This document shows, piece after piece, positions 26,080-36,558 of a DNA stretch of 64,000 nucleotides. Origin of the DNA: Luteibacter sp. 9135 (GTDB lineage Bacteria > Pseudomonadota > Gammaproteobacteria > Xanthomonadales > Rhodanobacteraceae); NCBI RefSeq assembly GCF_000745005.1, contig NZ_JQNB01000001.1, positions 4,209,501 through 4,273,500 of the forward strand. The letters are read 5' to 3'. The position numbers were made by a program, and so were the translations under genes. The notes beneath the pieces are model-generated. The model worked only from the letters and a program-made list of their open reading frames with translations. It made no database searches and was not told the DNA's origin. Numbering within the stretch: the stretch's first letter is position 1; every line of letters starts with the position of its first letter.

Positions 26080-27396
26080 TCAGGGTGACGAGTCGCGAGG
26101 TCGCGAGCCCAGGGTGGCGAGCCTTTGGTGGAGGGTGGTCAGCATCAGGTAGTGGCCGGCGCCGGGGGAGGTGCGGGCGGCGAGGCTGGATTCGGGCGTG
26201 CGGCCGTCGCCGGCCGAGGCGGCGGTTTCGGCGGCGGCGCGGTACGCGTCGCGGAACGGCACACCCGCCACGGCCTGCTCGATCGCGACGTCGGTGGCGT
26301 ACATCGCCGGCTCGATCGCGGCGCGCATCTTGTCCGCTTTCCACTCGAAACGCGCCAGCATGTCCGGCAGCAGGTCGAGGGCGCCCAGGCCCATCGAGAA
26401 ACCGTGGAACAGCGAGCCCTTCGAGAACTGCAGGTCACGCTGATAGCCCGAGGGCAGCGACAGCAGCTGCTCGATCTCGGTGCGCGCGGCGGCCACGCTG
26501 GCATAGCTGGCGCGCAGCAGTTCGACGACATCCGGGTTGCGCTTGTTCGGCATGATCGACGAACCCGTGGTGTACTCGGGCGGCAGCGCCACGAAGTCGA
26601 ACTCCGCCGTGGTGAACAGCGACAGGTCCCAGGCCAAGCGGCGCGTGTCGAGCAACGCCGTGCCCACCGCGTCCAGCGCGGCCATCTCGAACTTGCCGCG
26701 CGAGAGTTGCGCGTAGATCGGCGAGACCTGCATGCGGGCGAAGCCGAGGGCTGCCGTGGTATGGGCGCGATCCAGCGGCACGTTGACGCCATACCCCGCA
26801 GCGGTGCCCAGTGGGTTGGCGTCGATCAGCGCCAGCGCCTGCTTCGCGCGCAGGGTGTTGTCGATGAACGCCTCGGCGAACGCCGCGAACCACATACCGG
26901 TGGAAGACACCACCGCCCGTTGGATATGCGTGTACCCGGGCATTGGCAGCGCATCGCCCGCTGCGCGCTCCAGGCAGACCTCGGCGATACGGCGGCACAG
27001 CGCTTCCAGCGTCGAGAGTTTCTCTTTCAACCACAGGCGCGTCGCCACCAGCACCTGGTCGTTGCGACTGCGCCCCGTATGCACGCGGCGGCCGGCATCG
27101 CCCAGGCGTTCGGTCAGGCGTGCCTCGATGGCAGAATGACCATCCTCGAAACGGTCGTCGAGCACGAACGTGCCGGCCGAGAAGTCGGCCGCCAGCGTGT
27201 CCAGTTCACGCAGCAGGGCATCGCGCTCGTCGTGCGACACCACGCGGATATTGGCCAAGCCCTCGACGTGCGCCTTGCTCGCGGTAATGTCGTGCAGGAA
27301 GAACTCGCGATCGAGCACCACGTCGTTGCCGGCGAGGAAACGCATGATCTTCGCGTCCACCTGGATGCCGGATTTCTGCCAGAGCGGCTGGGTCAT
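26080..27396 (-). CDS. argH: Argininosuccinate lyase
   Basis: 438 residues of the fumarase/aspartase superfamily. [31 protein letters not shown] and the mobile-loop [19 protein letters not shown] are all present; the last carries the catalytic serine. It splits argininosuccinate into arginine and fumarate. The ATG at 27396 is 10 bp after argC; the frame to 27480 overlaps argC. The extreme C-terminus (RPRDSSP) runs into a REP element. Confidence 0.95.
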   Translation of the reverse strand: MTQPLWQKSGIQVDAKIMRFLAGNDVVLDREFFLHDITASKAHVEGLANIRVVSHDERDALLRELDTLAADFSAGTFVLDDRFEDGHSAIEARLTERLGDAGRRVHTGRSRNDQVLVATRLWLKEKLSTLEALCRRIAEVCLERAAGDALPMPGYTHIQRAVVSSTGMWFAAFAEAFIDNTLRAKQALALIDANPLGTAAGYGVNVPLDRAHTTAALGFARMQVSPIYAQLSRGKFEMAALDAVGTALLDTRRLAWDLSLFTTAEFDFVALPPEYTTGSSIMPNKRNPDVVELLRASYASVAAARTEIEQLLSLPSGYQRDLQFSKGSLFHGFSMGLGALDLLPDMLARFEWKADKMRAAIEPAMYATDVAIEQAVAGVPFRDAYRAAAETAASAGDGRTPESSLAARTSPGAGHYLMLTTLHQRLATLGSRPRDSSP

Positions 27397-27406
27397 CTTA
27401 AGGTCC

Positions 27407-28354
27407 TTAAAGCGGGATAGCGGTGAGCTCGTCGAAGCCGAGCGCACGGTTGACGTTCTGCAGGGCCTGCGTGGCCGCACCCTTCAGGAGGTTGTCCAGC
27501 GTGGCGACGACGACCACGCGACGGCCGTCGACGGACAGCGCGAAACCACCCACGTCGAGATGGTGCCGGTTGGCGACCTGGCTGACCCACGGCGCCTCGT
27601 CGACGACGTGGATGAGCTTTTCCTTCTCGTAGCGCGCCTCGAAGCGACGGACGATATCCTCGCGTTTGGCCTGCTTGGCCAGGTAGAGGTTGGTCGTTAC
27701 TGTCAGGCCACGGAAATGCGGCGCGACGTGCGGCATGAATTCCACCGGCATGCCGAGGTGGCGGCTGGCTTCCTTCTCATGCATGTGCCCGGTGAGCGCG
27801 TACGGCATGAGGTTGTCGCGCAGCTTTTCCGGATCGTTACGGTCCGAGGGCGTGGTGCCCGCACCGGAATAGCCGGATACACCGAACGACACCGGGGGCG
27901 CCGCCAGCAGGTCCTTGATCGGGGCGATGGATGCCTGGATCGCGGTGGCATAGCAACCGGGGTTGCTGATCCGCTTCTCGCCGCGCCAGCGGTCACGGTA
28001 GAGTTCGGGCAGGCCGTAGTACCAGCGCTCGTCGAAGCGATAATCCGCCGACAGGTCGACGATCACCGTCGAACCACCGGCCTTGTCGATCGCCTCGACA
28101 TACGGTGCCGCCTTGCCGTTGGGCAAGGCCAGGATGACCACATCCACGCCCTGCTCTGCCACCGCGGCGGGATCGAGATTCCCGAATGCCAGGCTTCCCT
28201 TGTAGGCCGCGTTGTGGTCGGCGAGCGGCTGCCCTGCCAGTTCGCGCGACGAGACGAAGGCCAGCTCGAGGCCGGGATGGTTCGCGACGAGTGTGATCAG
28301 TTCGGCGCCCGTGTGGCCGCGCGCGCCGACGATACCGATGGTCTTGCTTGCCAT
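27407..28354 (-). CDS. argC: N-acetyl-gamma-glutamyl-phosphate reductase
   Basis: 315 residues. The N-terminal NADP motif is [13 protein letters not shown] and the catalytic cysteine lies in [19 protein letters not shown] and [13 protein letters not shown] follow. It reduces N-acetylglutamyl phosphate, the third arginine step. It starts 6 bp after argBA in the minus-strand operon. Confidence 0.95.
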   Translation of the reverse strand: MASKTIGIVGARGHTGAELITLVANHPGLELAFVSSRELAGQPLADHNAAYKGSLAFGNLDPAAVAEQGVDVVILALPNGKAAPYVEAIDKAGGSTVIVDLSADYRFDERWYYGLPELYRDRWRGEKRISNPGCYATAIQASIAPIKDLLAAPPVSFGVSGYSGAGTTPSDRNDPEKLRDNLMPYALTGHMHEKEASRHLGMPVEFMPHVAPHFRGLTVTTNLYLAKQAKREDIVRRFEARYEKEKLIHVVDEAPWVSQVANRHHLDVGGFALSVDGRRVVVVATLDNLLKGAATQALQNVNRALGFDELTAIPL

Positions 28355-28360
28355 GACCGC

Positions 28361-29677
28361 TCAGTCCTGAAGGGTGGGGACGCGCGTGGCGCAATGCGCG
28401 ACGCAACGTTCGATATCCGCGAAGTTGTCCAGGCCGTACCAGAACACCTTCCAGCGCGACTGCTTGAAGCAGCCGTCGGACTCCGCGTAATAGAAATGAT
28501 TGATGACGTTGCCGTGGCGCGAGCGCCAGAACAGCTTCGGGTTCTCGTCGCGCATCACCTGCCACACGGCACGCCCCAGGCCTTCGCCCTGTGCGTCGTC
28601 CAGCACCGCGAACTTGTCGAGGTACGCGAAGCCTTCGTCCTGGGTGAGCACCATCGCCGCGCGATAGTTCTCGGATACATAGAGTCGATACAGGTCGGTG
28701 CGTTCGAAGTAATCCGGCACCACCTTGCGACCGAAGCTGGATTCGATCAGCTCGCGCAACCGGGCCTTGTCCACGCCGTCCCACGACTCGAAACGCAGCA
28801 CACGCTCGCCACGGCGCACCAGGGTGCCCGAACCCTTGTGCGTGAACAGTTCCTTGGCCAGCTCGGCCGGGCGCGTGATGGACACCGACGAGGTGAGCGG
28901 CAGGTCGTCCAGCAGGTCCTTGATCTGCTCGATCTTCAGGCGCATGCCCGAGTGCAGCCAGGGCTGCTTGAGCAACTGGTCGTATTCGGTCGACAGGTTG
29001 ATCGAATCGATCACCGTGCCCTCGCCGTCCAGCAGGCCACCGGTGCCCGTCAGGAACACGATCTTGTAGGGCTGCAACACGCGCACCAGTTCGTTGGCGG
29101 CGAAGTCGGCGTTGATGTTGAGTATCTGTCCCGCGTCGGTTTCACCCAGGCTGGCGATCACCGGGATTGACCCGGCACGCAGGCTGGCCTCGATCGGCGC
29201 GAGGTTGATCTCGCGCACGCGCCCCACCAGGCCGAAGGTGGCCTGGTCGAGGAACTCGGCGGCGAACACGCCCGACGGCACCGAGGTGGCGCGCGTATCC
29301 GCTTCCTGCAGCGACTCGACCAGGCGCAGGTTCTGCGCCTGGAACACGCGGCGCACGATGGCCAGTGCCTCGGGCGACGTCACCCGCAGGCCATTCACCG
29401 TTTTCTTCTCGATCCCGGCAGCGGCCAGTTCCTCGTCCAGCTGAGGACCCGCGCCATGCAGCACGATGGGCGTCAGGCCCACCTGCTGCAGGAAGGACAG
29501 CGAGGACGTCAGTGCCGGCAGGTCGTCGCGCAGCACCGCGCCGCCCACCTTGACCACGGCGAAACGCGCGGCGTCCAGCTGGGAGAAACGCTTGAGGTAT
29601 TGCTGGATCTCACGCGCGCTGCCCATGGAGGACAGCAGGCGCACGATGGTCTTGCGGGTATGTTGGTTAGATTCCAC
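28361..29677 (-). CDS. argBA: Bifunctional N-acetylglutamate kinase / N-acetylglutamate synthase
   Basis: 438 residues, with an amino-acid-kinase domain ([46 protein letters not shown]) followed by a GNAT domain from about 290 ([40 protein letters not shown]). This is the NAGS-K arrangement of Xanthomonas. The start is GTG at 29677, overlapping the argE' stop by 11 bp and giving the conserved [13 protein letters not shown] opening. It makes N-acetylglutamate from acetyl-CoA and phosphorylates it; the kinase domain carries feedback control by arginine. Confidence 0.93.
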   Translation of the reverse strand: MESNQHTRKTIVRLLSSMGSAREIQQYLKRFSQLDAARFAVVKVGGAVLRDDLPALTSSLSFLQQVGLTPIVLHGAGPQLDEELAAAGIEKKTVNGLRVTSPEALAIVRRVFQAQNLRLVESLQEADTRATSVPSGVFAAEFLDQATFGLVGRVREINLAPIEASLRAGSIPVIASLGETDAGQILNINADFAANELVRVLQPYKIVFLTGTGGLLDGEGTVIDSINLSTEYDQLLKQPWLHSGMRLKIEQIKDLLDDLPLTSSVSITRPAELAKELFTHKGSGTLVRRGERVLRFESWDGVDKARLRELIESSFGRKVVPDYFERTDLYRLYVSENYRAAMVLTQDEGFAYLDKFAVLDDAQGEGLGRAVWQVMRDENPKLFWRSRHGNVINHFYYAESDGCFKQSRWKVFWYGLDNFADIERCVAHCATRVPTLQD

Positions 29678-30764
29678 TGTCGACGATCCGATGGATGGTC
29701 CTGGCATAGGCAGCCAGTTGTTCGAGGAGGACCCACTCGTCGGCCGTATGCGCCTGGGCGATATCGCCAGGGCCGTAGACGAAGGTGGTGTAGCCGGCCT
29801 TGGAGAACAGCGCCGCTTCCGTCCAGAAGTCCACGGCGTTGCCCACCGGGATGCCCAGCTCATCGGCGACATCGCGCGCCGCCAGACGGCGAGTCTCGGC
29901 CGTGGCGATGTCGCCCGCCGGCAACGAATCGCCGCGGAAGGTTTCGCCGTATTCCACGGGTACCGGATCGACCAGCGTGCGGAAGGTCTCCAGCAGGGCG
30001 TCGGCATCCATCGAGGGCAACGGCCGGAAGCCGAAACGCACATCCGCCGTGGGGGCGATGACGTTCGCCTTGATGCCGCCCTCGACCTTGCCGATGTTGA
30101 AGCGCAGACCGGTCAGGCCACCGAAGCGTTCGTGCGACAGCGCCTGTACGTGGTCCAGCGCCGCGGCGCCCCAGCGGGTAGCCTGGTGCAATGCGCTGTC
30201 GGACGGCTTCTGGTCGCCCGAGGCATGCCCTGCCCGCCCCTGGAAACGCATCTGCACCGACAGGATGCCCCGGTGCGCCAGCACCGCTTCACCCTGGGTC
30301 GGCTCGGCGACGATGATCGCCTCGTAGTCGCGCGGCGTCTTCAGGAAGCCGTCGATGCAGCGCGCATCGTTGGCTTCCTCGTCCGTGGACAGCAGCAGGG
30401 CCATGTCGCCCTGCGTGGCGTTGGCCACGGCGACCAGCGCCGCGGCGGCGCCCTTGATGTCGCACGCGCCCAGGCCGATCGCGCGGTCCCCGGTCACCCG
30501 GAGCTCGTGCGGACTCGCCGTCCAGTGCGGCGAATCCGGCACGGTGTCCAGGTGCACGTTGAACAGGTACTTCGGCGTACCGCGCACGGCGTAAAGGTTG
30601 ACGGCGCCGGCACCGAAGTCGGTGACCTGCACATCGAACCCCGGAAGGTTGGCGCGCAGGTAGTCGAAGATGCCTTCGGTGCCGATCTCACGCGGCGGGT
30701 TGCGCGTGTCGAAACCGACCAGCGCACGCAGATGGGTCAGGGTGTCGTCGAGTAGCTTGTCCAT
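29667..30764 (-). CDS. argE: N-acetyl-L-citrulline deacetylase (ArgE-like M20 peptidase)
   Basis: 365 residues. M20 metal motifs: [32 protein letters not shown] and AEPTQGE. In Xanthomonas the pathway goes via acetylcitrulline, and the neighbouring argF' implies this enzyme acts on acetylcitrulline rather than acetylornithine. That is inference from context. It begins 9 bp after argG and overlaps argBA. Confidence 0.88.
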   Translation of the reverse strand: MDKLLDDTLTHLRALVGFDTRNPPREIGTEGIFDYLRANLPGFDVQVTDFGAGAVNLYAVRGTPKYLFNVHLDTVPDSPHWTASPHELRVTGDRAIGLGACDIKGAAAALVAVANATQGDMALLLSTDEEANDARCIDGFLKTPRDYEAIIVAEPTQGEAVLAHRGILSVQMRFQGRAGHASGDQKPSDSALHQATRWGAAALDHVQALSHERFGGLTGLRFNIGKVEGGIKANVIAPTADVRFGFRPLPSMDADALLETFRTLVDPVPVEYGETFRGDSLPAGDIATAETRRLAARDVADELGIPVGNAVDFWTEAALFSKAGYTTFVYGPGDIAQAHTADEWVLLEQLAAYARTIHRIVDSGI

Positions 30765-30773
30765 GGTCGTGGA

Positions 30774-31979
30774 TCAGTTCCCGTTGGCGCGGTCGACTTC
30801 CGCCCAGATCGTCGAGCTCATGCCGTAGAGCTTGATGAAGCCCTCGGCCTCGGCCACGCCCCAGTCGGCCGCCTGTGCATAGGTCGCCTTGGACGAGTGC
30901 AGCAGGTTCTTCGATTCGACCTTCACCGCGTAGATGGAACCGCCGCGGGTCTCGACGATGACCTTACCGTCGACCTTGCGCTGCGTGGACACCAGGTAGG
31001 CTTCCAGGTCGGCCTTGATCGGATCGTTGAAGAAGCCCTCATAGGCCACTTCCGTCCACTTGCGGCCGATTTCCGGTTTGAAGCGGTTCTGCTGCTTGGA
31101 GAGCACGGTTTCTTCCAGCGCGCGGTGCGCGGTCAGCAGCGCGGTCAGTGCCGGCGCCTCGAACACGATACGGCCCTTCAGGCCGATGTTGGTGTCGCCT
31201 GTGTACAGGCTGCGACCCACGCCGTACCTCGCCAGTTCGCGGTTGAGGAAAGCGAGGATCTCCGGACCCGTCGCCGCCTTGCCATTGAGCGAGACGGCCA
31301 CGCCCTGCTCGAAGCCCAGCTCGACACGCAGCGGTTCGGACGGCCATTCGGCGCGCGGCGCGCACCAGCCGACTGCGCCCTCGCCCGGGATTTCCCACGC
31401 GTCGATTTCGCCACCGGAGATGGTCACGCCCAGCACGTTCTCGTTGATCGTGTAGTGCTTGGTCTTGGCGCGGACTTCGAAGCCCTTTTCTTCGAGGTAG
31501 GCCTGCTCGTAGGCACGCACCTGCGTGTGCTCGCGCTGGATCTCGCGGATCGGCGCCACGATGGTGTAATCGCCCAGCGCACGCACGGTCAGGTCGAAGC
31601 GCACCTGGTCGTTGCCCATACCGGTGCAGCCGTGCGCGAACAGCTTGGTGCCCAGTTCGTCGCAACGCTCCAGCGATGCCTTCACGATGAGGTAGCGATC
31701 CGACACCAGCAGCGGATACTGGCCCTGGTAGAACTCGCCCGCCCAGATCAGCGGCGTGACGAAGCTGTCCCAGATCGCCTGCGACGCGTCGACGGTGCGA
31801 TGCGAGGCCGCACCCAGTTCGGTCGCGCGCTGCTCGATGTATTCGCGCTCTTCCGCCGACACGCCGCCGGTGTCGACGAACACGGTGTGCACGGCGTAGC
31901 CGCGCTGCATCAGGTAAGGGACGCAGAAGCTGGTGTCGAGGCCGCCCGAGAAGGCGAGGACGATATCTTTACTGGACAT
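30774..31979 (-). CDS. argG: Argininosuccinate synthase
   Basis: 401 residues. The N-type ATP motif [29 protein letters not shown] and [16 protein letters not shown] are diagnostic. It joins citrulline and aspartate using ATP. Ahead of the ATG is an A/G-rich stretch with several ribosome-binding candidates. It is 42 bp after argF'. Confidence 0.95.
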   Translation of the reverse strand: MSSKDIVLAFSGGLDTSFCVPYLMQRGYAVHTVFVDTGGVSAEEREYIEQRATELGAASHRTVDASQAIWDSFVTPLIWAGEFYQGQYPLLVSDRYLIVKASLERCDELGTKLFAHGCTGMGNDQVRFDLTVRALGDYTIVAPIREIQREHTQVRAYEQAYLEEKGFEVRAKTKHYTINENVLGVTISGGEIDAWEIPGEGAVGWCAPRAEWPSEPLRVELGFEQGVAVSLNGKAATGPEILAFLNRELARYGVGRSLYTGDTNIGLKGRIVFEAPALTALLTAHRALEETVLSKQQNRFKPEIGRKWTEVAYEGFFNDPIKADLEAYLVSTQRKVDGKVIVETRGGSIYAVKVESKNLLHSSKATYAQAADWGVAEAEGFIKLYGMSSTIWAEVDRANGN

Positions 31980-32021
31980 GCTGGCTCCGGGAAAAGGAAT
32001 AGGGAAAAGAGGAAGGACGAA

Positions 32022-33056
32022 TCAGAAACCGAGGCCGGACCTGGCGCCCGACGCGTGCGAAATGAGCGAGGCCATGACGGCCTTCTGGACGTGCAGACGG
32101 TTTTCCGCCTCGTCGATGGCGATGCAGGCGGGCGAATCCATCACCGCGTCGGTCGCCTTGATGTTCCGGCGCAACGGGAGGCAGTGACTGAACAGCCCAC
32201 GGTCGGTGAGCGCCATCTTGGCCTCGTCGACGATGAAATGCTTGTTCGCCTCGCGGATGGCCTTCTCTTCATCCCAGCGGCCGAAGTACGGAATGGCACC
32301 CCAGCTCTTGGCGTAGATCACGTGCGCCCCGCTGTATGCCGATTCGATATCGTGCGACACCTGCAGCGACCCACCGTTTTCGGCGGCATTCTGCTTGGCG
32401 AAGTCCATGTAGCGCTGGTCGAGGATGTACTCGGGCGTGGGACACAGCAGGGTCACGTCCATGCCCATCTTCGTCGCGATCATCAGCGCAGAATTCGCCA
32501 CCGCCGTGTTGAGCGGCTTCGGATGGTAGGTCCAGGTCAGTACGTATTTCTTGTTCTGCAGATCGCCCAGGTGCTCTTTCAGGGCCATGGCATGGGCCAG
32601 CTCCTGGCAGGGATGGGTGATCGTCTCCATGTTGATCACCGGCACGGTGGCGTAGCGGGCGAACGCTTTCAGCACGATGTCCTGGCGATCCACCTGCCAG
32701 TCGACGAACTTCGGGAAGGCGCGCACGGCGATGATGTCGGCATAGCGCGACAGCACCTGGGCCACCTCGGCGATGTGCTCCTCCGTATCGCCGTCCATCA
32801 CCGTACCGACCTCGAACTCGATCGGCCACGCGTCCTTGCCCGGCGCCAGCACCACCGCGTGCCCGCCCAGCTGGAAGGCACCCAGTTCGAAGCTGGTGCG
32901 CGTGCGCATGGACGGGTTGAAGAACAGCAGCGCGATCGACTTGCCAGCCAGCTGCTGGCCCTGCGGCGACCGCTTGAACTCGGCGGCCTGCGTGAGCAGG
33001 GCGTCGATCTCGGCGCGGCTGTAATCCTGGGTGTTGAGGAAATGGCGAACGGTCAT
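32022..33056 (-). CDS. argF': N-acetylornithine carbamoyltransferase (ArgF')
   Basis: 344 residues. The carbamoyl-phosphate loop is SMRTRTSFELGAF, and the acetyl-specific features FEVGTVMDGDTEEHIAEVAQ, METITHPCQELAHAMAL and TWTYHPKPLNTAVANSAL match the Xanthomonas enzyme rather than ordinary OTCase. The C-terminal HCLPLRRNIKATDAVMDSP closes the site. It carbamoylates N-acetylornithine to acetylcitrulline. It is the first gene of the arginine operon and its leader carries an attenuator-like structure. Confidence 0.95.
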   Translation of the reverse strand: MTVRHFLNTQDYSRAEIDALLTQAAEFKRSPQGQQLAGKSIALLFFNPSMRTRTSFELGAFQLGGHAVVLAPGKDAWPIEFEVGTVMDGDTEEHIAEVAQVLSRYADIIAVRAFPKFVDWQVDRQDIVLKAFARYATVPVINMETITHPCQELAHAMALKEHLGDLQNKKYVLTWTYHPKPLNTAVANSALMIATKMGMDVTLLCPTPEYILDQRYMDFAKQNAAENGGSLQVSHDIESAYSGAHVIYAKSWGAIPYFGRWDEEKAIREANKHFIVDEAKMALTDRGLFSHCLPLRRNIKATDAVMDSPACIAIDEAENRLHVQKAVMASLISHASGARSGLGF

Positions 33057-33116
33057 GGCAATCCAGATCGGTCGGTGGCCCGGGGGCCGTGGGTGGAATG
33101 GCAGGAATTGGAAACG

Positions 33117-33145
33117 AAAAAACCCGGCACGGGGCCGGGTTTTTT
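33117..33145 (-). terminator. Intrinsic terminator inside the argF' leader (attenuator candidate)
   Basis: On the minus strand A6-CCCGGC-cccgt-GCCGGG-T6 folds into a 12-bp stem ending in a T-run, 60 bp upstream of the argF' start codon and 31 bp after the stop of a short Arg-rich reading frame. Its left half can instead pair with GGCCGGGT at 33178-33185. Confidence 0.8.
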
Positions 33146-33185
33146 AGTCGATGCAGATGAAATGCGCGCGACAGCCTACCCGGCC
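33133..33185 (-). promoter_or_regulatory. Alternative antiterminator pairing in the argF' leader
   Basis: GGCCGGGT (33185 down to 33178) is fully complementary, 8 bp, to ACCCGGCC (33140 down to 33133), which is the left arm of the terminator. The two structures are mutually exclusive. GGCCG near the leader start (33228-33232) could in turn pair with CGGCC of the first arm. Confidence 0.6.
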
Positions 33186-33235
33186 GAATGTCCGATGTAC
33201 GGTCGACGAGCACGCGAGGTCATTCCTGCGGCCAT
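33176..33235 (-). CDS. Putative arginine leader peptide of the arg operon
   Basis: A 19-codon frame reading MAAGMTSRARRPYIGHSAG, with an internal ATG at 33223. Three arginine codons fall in four positions (CGT GCT CGT CGA, 33203-33214), including the rare CGA. A ribosome stalled there would leave the antiterminator arm 33178-33185 free, while one reaching the stop (33176) would cover it and let the terminator form. The ribosome-binding site is weak (GCAGGA directly before the internal ATG). This is inferred from the layout, not proven. Confidence 0.5.
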   Translation of the reverse strand: MAAGMTSRARRPYIGHSAG

Positions 33236-33389
33236 GCGGGCGCTGGTAAAGACGACGGCGGTGTAGACGGTATGGGACACGGCAGGGTCACGAAACATGG
33301 AAGTCCGATCATGCCGGGATTTGTTGCGTCGCGCAACTTGGGTGGGTTCGCGGATCCTGTTGGGGATGTTGGTGGTTGTTTCGGGGGTG
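33236..33389 (-). other. Upstream region of the arg leader
   Basis: No gene is seen. It contains GTTGCG-tcg-CGCAAC (33323-33337), a 15-bp dyad that could be an operator. No strong -35/-10 pair stands out on the minus strand. The left end of composite element B begins at 33390. Confidence 0.3.
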
Positions 33390-33432
33390 GGCTCGCCTTT
33401 GGCGTCGCGTTGGGCCTTGGGCCGTGGAGCAA

Positions 33433-33667
33433 GAGCCGGCGGGTGCCACCCTCGTGGCCACGCCTGCGGCGACCCGCTAAGGAAGGGCCGCGTCCGCGGC
33501 CGTTTATTGATTGCCCTTCGGGCCGGGTCGGGCTTCGAACGGGGGTTTTCGACTCGACTTCCTGTCTCGCGAAAACGGCCGGCCGTCCTGGCCGGCCCCC
33601 TTCGGGCCTTGTCCGTTCGAATCCCTTGCCTGCGGCTACCGGCCACGAGGGTGGCACCCGCCGGCTC
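33433..33667 (-). repeat. Full copy of the nested-palindrome unit (B1)
   Basis: Bounded by GAGCCGGCGGGTGCCACCCT and its complement. The ends carry GTGCCACC rather than the GTAGCCCC of A2 and B2, with the matching change in the opposite arm, a covariation that favours a conserved fold. Confidence 0.7.
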
Positions 33668-33981
33668 TTTCCAAGACTGAGGTTGCGTGTGGGGAGAGCG
33701 CAGAGCCAGGTTTCGCTTCGTTGCTGGGAACGCTCGCCTGCCTGGTGTGCATGGCATCGGGCGCCTTAGATACGTTGAGGGCTCGCGCACGTGCGTGCGC
33801 TCCTACCCCCCCACCCGCCGATCATCCGCGACAGATGCGCCGTGCGTGGAATCAACGCACAACCCACATTTAGGAGCCCACGATGTGGGCGAAAAGCCAA
33901 TAACGCGGTGATGCCGTACCCTCGCATCCACTCACTACCACCGCGCGCTGCTCGCCCAACACCCCACCTCAGTCTGGGAAA

Positions 33982-34217
33982 GAGCCGGCGGGTAGCCCCC
34001 TCGGGGCCGGTAGCCGCAGGCGAGGGATTCGCACAGATCAGGCCCGAAGGGGGCCGGCCTGGACGGCCGGCCGTTCTCGCGAGACAGGATGTCGAGTCGA
34101 GAACCCCTGTGCGAAGCCCGACCCGGGCCCGAAGGGCCATAAGGATACGGCCGCGCCAGCGGCCCTTCCTTAGCGGGTCGCCGTAGGCGTGGCACCGAGG
34201 GGGCTACCCGCCGGCTC
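33982..34217 (+). repeat. Full copy of the nested-palindrome unit (B2)
   Basis: Ends GAGCCGGCGGGTAGCCCCCT and complement. The inner arms TTCGCACAG and CTGTGCGAA replace TTCGAACGG and CCGTTCGAA of A2: sequence differs, pairing is kept. The centre is GGCCGGCC-tggac-GGCCGGCC-like. Confidence 0.7.
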
Positions 34218-34263
34218 TTGCTCGAGGAGTTCGGCTTTACCGCTTTACCGCTTCGTTGGCTTT

Positions 34264-34286
34264 TCGCGCACATCGTGCGCTCCTAC
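34264..34286 (-). repeat. REP-like palindrome
   Basis: A standard copy of the family (GCGCACATCGTGCGC core) downstream of composite element B. Confidence 0.8.
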
Positions 34287-34299
34287 GCGGTTACGAATG

Positions 34300-34335
34300 G
34301 CGCGGGTGGCGCGGGTGGCGCGGATGGCGCGGATG
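34300..34335. repeat. Short tandem repeat, four 9-bp units
   Basis: GCGCGGGTG twice then GCGCGGATG twice, followed by a partial unit. Non-coding, between the REP and the terminator of the glycine-zipper gene. Copy number may vary between strains. Confidence 0.8.
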
Positions 34336-34360
34336 GCGGAAACGGGCGCATGGTGGCAAC

Positions 34361-34390
34361 AAAAAAGGCCACGATCGCTCGTGGCCTTTT
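34361..34390 (-). terminator. Rho-independent terminator of the glycine-zipper gene
   Basis: On the minus strand GGCCACGA-gcga-TCGTGGCC forms an 8-bp stem followed by six T's; T's on the other side make it potentially bidirectional. Confidence 0.85.
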
Positions 34391-34415
34391 CGTCGCTGCC
34401 GTGCACTTAGGCCGG

Positions 34416-34973
34416 TCAGTCTGCCGGCGCCACGCTCACCCGTACACGCAGGCGCTCGCCCGGGTCGTAGTTGAGGCGCGACACATACACCTCGCCCCGG
34501 TAGCGGTACTCGACATCGTAGCCCGCGATGCGACGCTGCTCCGAGACCGAGCTGGCGTCGCGGCAACGGGTTTCCGTGCCTTCGTAGGTGCGGTCGCCGT
34601 TGCGGGCGATGCCGTTGCCGACCGCGCCGCCGGCGACCGCGCCGACGACCGTGGCGGCCTTGCGGCCATCACCATGGCCCACGGTATTGCCCAGCACGCC
34701 ACCGACCACGGCGCCCAGGATGGTGCCGGCGGTGCTGTTACCGCTGGATTCGCGACGCACGACCGGCTGGTCGTAGCATTCCTGACGCGGCGTTTCGACC
34801 CGCGCGACGCCGTAGACCGGGTCCACGCGCAGGACATCGGCCCAACCGAAATGGGTGTTGTCGTCCGGGCCGGCCGGACCCGGAGGGGGCGGAGGCGCAT
34901 AGCGCCCGTCCTGGGCGCTGACGCCAGAGGCGAAAACGGCGAGGATAAGGGCAGGGATAAGCAGGCGAGACAT
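34416..34973 (-). CDS. Glycine-zipper 2TM domain protein (outer-membrane/periplasmic)
   Basis: 185 residues with a signal peptide ending ASGVSA-QDG. A proline-rich stretch (PPPPPGPAG) follows. The central GTILGAVVGGVLGNTVGHGDGRKAATVVGAVAGGAVGN (about 85-123) is two Gly-zipper helices joined by a short charged turn, like SlyB/RcnB-type proteins. There is no lipobox cysteine. The C-terminal domain is a small beta-rich domain (YDVEYRYRGEVYVSRL). It probably inserts in, or stabilises, the outer membrane; the exact role is unknown. Confidence 0.75.
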   Translation of the reverse strand: MSRLLIPALILAVFASGVSAQDGRYAPPPPPGPAGPDDNTHFGWADVLRVDPVYGVARVETPRQECYDQPVVRRESSGNSTAGTILGAVVGGVLGNTVGHGDGRKAATVVGAVAGGAVGNGIARNGDRTYEGTETRCRDASSVSEQRRIAGYDVEYRYRGEVYVSRLNYDPGERLRVRVSVAPAD

Positions 34974-35178
34974 GTAGGAAAACCTCCAGCCAGGCGCACA
35001 GGCGCGCCTACTGGTGTGTATTTCAACAAGTTAACGCTGAATCCACGCTTAGAACCTTGCGTCCGCGTCGTCACATTCGCTGTCAACCGAACGCGCCACC
35101 GTGCGTGTGCCCGCCGAGGCGCTCGCCTTGCTAGTATTCACGGTCGGTCGCCCACCGCGCACGTTCATGGATTCCCGC

Positions 35179-36558
35179 ATGCCGATCACGCTCTACAACA
35201 CCCTGACGCGCCGCACGGAAGCGTTCATCCCGCTCGATCCGGACCGGGTGACCATGTATGTATGCGGGCCGACCGTGTACAGCTACATCCATATCGGCAA
35301 TGCCCGGCCGCCGGTGGTGTTCGACGTTCTTGCACGTTTGATCCGCCGCCATTACCCGACGCTGGTGTACGCGCGGAACATCACCGACGTGGACGACAAG
35401 ATCAATGCCGCCGCGGGCGCGGCGGGCGTGCCCATCGGCCAGATCACCGCGCGTTACACCGAGGCCTTCCGTCAGGACATGGCCCGCCTGGGCGTGGCGC
35501 CGCCGGATGTCGAGCCCCATGCCACGGACCACATCCCGCAGATCATCGGGATGATCGAGCGACTGGTCGCGTCCGGGCACGCCTACGCCGCCGCAGGCCA
35601 CGTGCTCTTTCATGTGGAGTCGTATGCCGAGTACGGCGCGCTCTCCGGTCGCGATCCGGACGACCTGATCGCGGGCGCCCGGGTCGAGGTGGCTCCGTAC
35701 AAGAAGAGCCCCGGCGACTTCGTGCTGTGGAAGCCGTCCGATGCCTCCCTCCCTGGCTGGGACAGCCCCTGGGGTCGTGGCCGTCCCGGCTGGCATATCG
35801 AGTGCTCGGCCATGATCGAGACGCACCTGGGCGAGACCATCGATATCCATGCCGGTGGCGTGGATCTCACCTTCCCGCACCATGAGAACGAGATCGCCCA
35901 GAGCGTCTGCGCCCATGGCGGCAAGACCTACGCCCGCTACTGGCTGCACAACGGCATGCTGACGTTCGACGGCCGGAAGATGTCCAAGTCGATCGGCAAT
36001 GTCCTGCAGCTGCACGAGCTGCTGGCGCGGCACCCGGGCGAGGCCCTCCGCCTGATGCTGCTGCGCGGCCACTACCGCCAGCCGCTCGACTGGTCCGACA
36101 GCGCGCTGACGCAGTCGGTGCGCACGCTGGACGGCTGGTATGGCGCGCTGCGCGATATGGCCGACGTGGATGCCGGGGCGCCAACGGTGCCGACCGCCGT
36201 CGAGGCGGCGCTGTGCGACGATCTCAACACCCCGCAGGCGCTGGCCGAGATATCCCAGCTGGTGGACACGGCGCGGCGCGCCAGCGGTGCGGAGCGCGGC
36301 CCGGCCAAGGCGGCCCTGCTCGGCGGCGCAGCCCTGCTCGGCCTGCTCCAGGACGATCCGGAAGCCTGGTTCCGTCAGGGCAACCCGGGCGATGCCGTGG
36401 ACGAAGCGGCCGTCGAGGCCCTGCTGGAAGAGCGCCGGGCCGCACGAGCGGCGAAGGATTTCGCGCGCTCGGACGCCATTCGCGACCAGCTCAAGGCGCT
36501 GGGCATCGCTATCGAGGACAGCGCCCAGGGCACGCGCTGGAGCGTGGTGAAGGCATGA
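35179..36558 (+). CDS. cysS: Cysteinyl-tRNA synthetase
   Basis: 459 residues of class I synthetase. The HIGH-type motif is [17 protein letters not shown] is the second signature, and the zinc-site residues lie in [15 protein letters not shown] and HHENE. The DALR anticodon domain follows to the end. The ATG at 35179 gives [12 protein letters not shown] as in the family; the ATG at 35167 is the alternative. sufE overlaps the stop by 4 bp. Confidence 0.95.
   Translation: MPITLYNTLTRRTEAFIPLDPDRVTMYVCGPTVYSYIHIGNARPPVVFDVLARLIRRHYPTLVYARNITDVDDKINAAAGAAGVPIGQITARYTEAFRQDMARLGVAPPDVEPHATDHIPQIIGMIERLVASGHAYAAAGHVLFHVESYAEYGALSGRDPDDLIAGARVEVAPYKKSPGDFVLWKPSDASLPGWDSPWGRGRPGWHIECSAMIETHLGETIDIHAGGVDLTFPHHENEIAQSVCAHGGKTYARYWLHNGMLTFDGRKMSKSIGNVLQLHELLARHPGEALRLMLLRGHYRQPLDWSDSALTQSVRTLDGWYGALRDMADVDAGAPTVPTAVEAALCDDLNTPQALAEISQLVDTARRASGAERGPAKAALLGGAALLGLLQDDPEAWFRQGNPGDAVDEAAVEALLEERRAARAAKDFARSDAIRDQLKALGIAIEDSAQGTRWSVVKA

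Larger units (their letters stand above)
33390..34224. repeat. Composite inverted-repeat element B (about 835 bp)
   Basis: Homologous to element A at 7098-7835. Order: left end GGCTCGCCTTTGGCGTCGCG, a full 235-bp unit facing left (33433-33667), the conserved linker (GAACGCTCGCCTGCCTGGTG from 33729), REP variant 33783-33806, opposite variant 33870-33893, and a full unit facing right (33982-34217). It gives long open frames on both strands that I regard as artefacts. No transposase is present. Confidence 0.75.

Noticed and set aside
27170..29170. 666-codon plus-strand frame opposite argC and argBA
   Set aside because: Shadow of conserved arginine genes.
30897..33266. 789-codon plus-strand frame opposite argG and argF'
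   Set aside because: Shadow; no ribosome-binding site, domain or signal.
33176..33790. 204-codon minus-strand frame through composite element B into the arg leader
   Set aside because: It is made of repeat sequence; only its last codons (the leader peptide) are considered meaningful.
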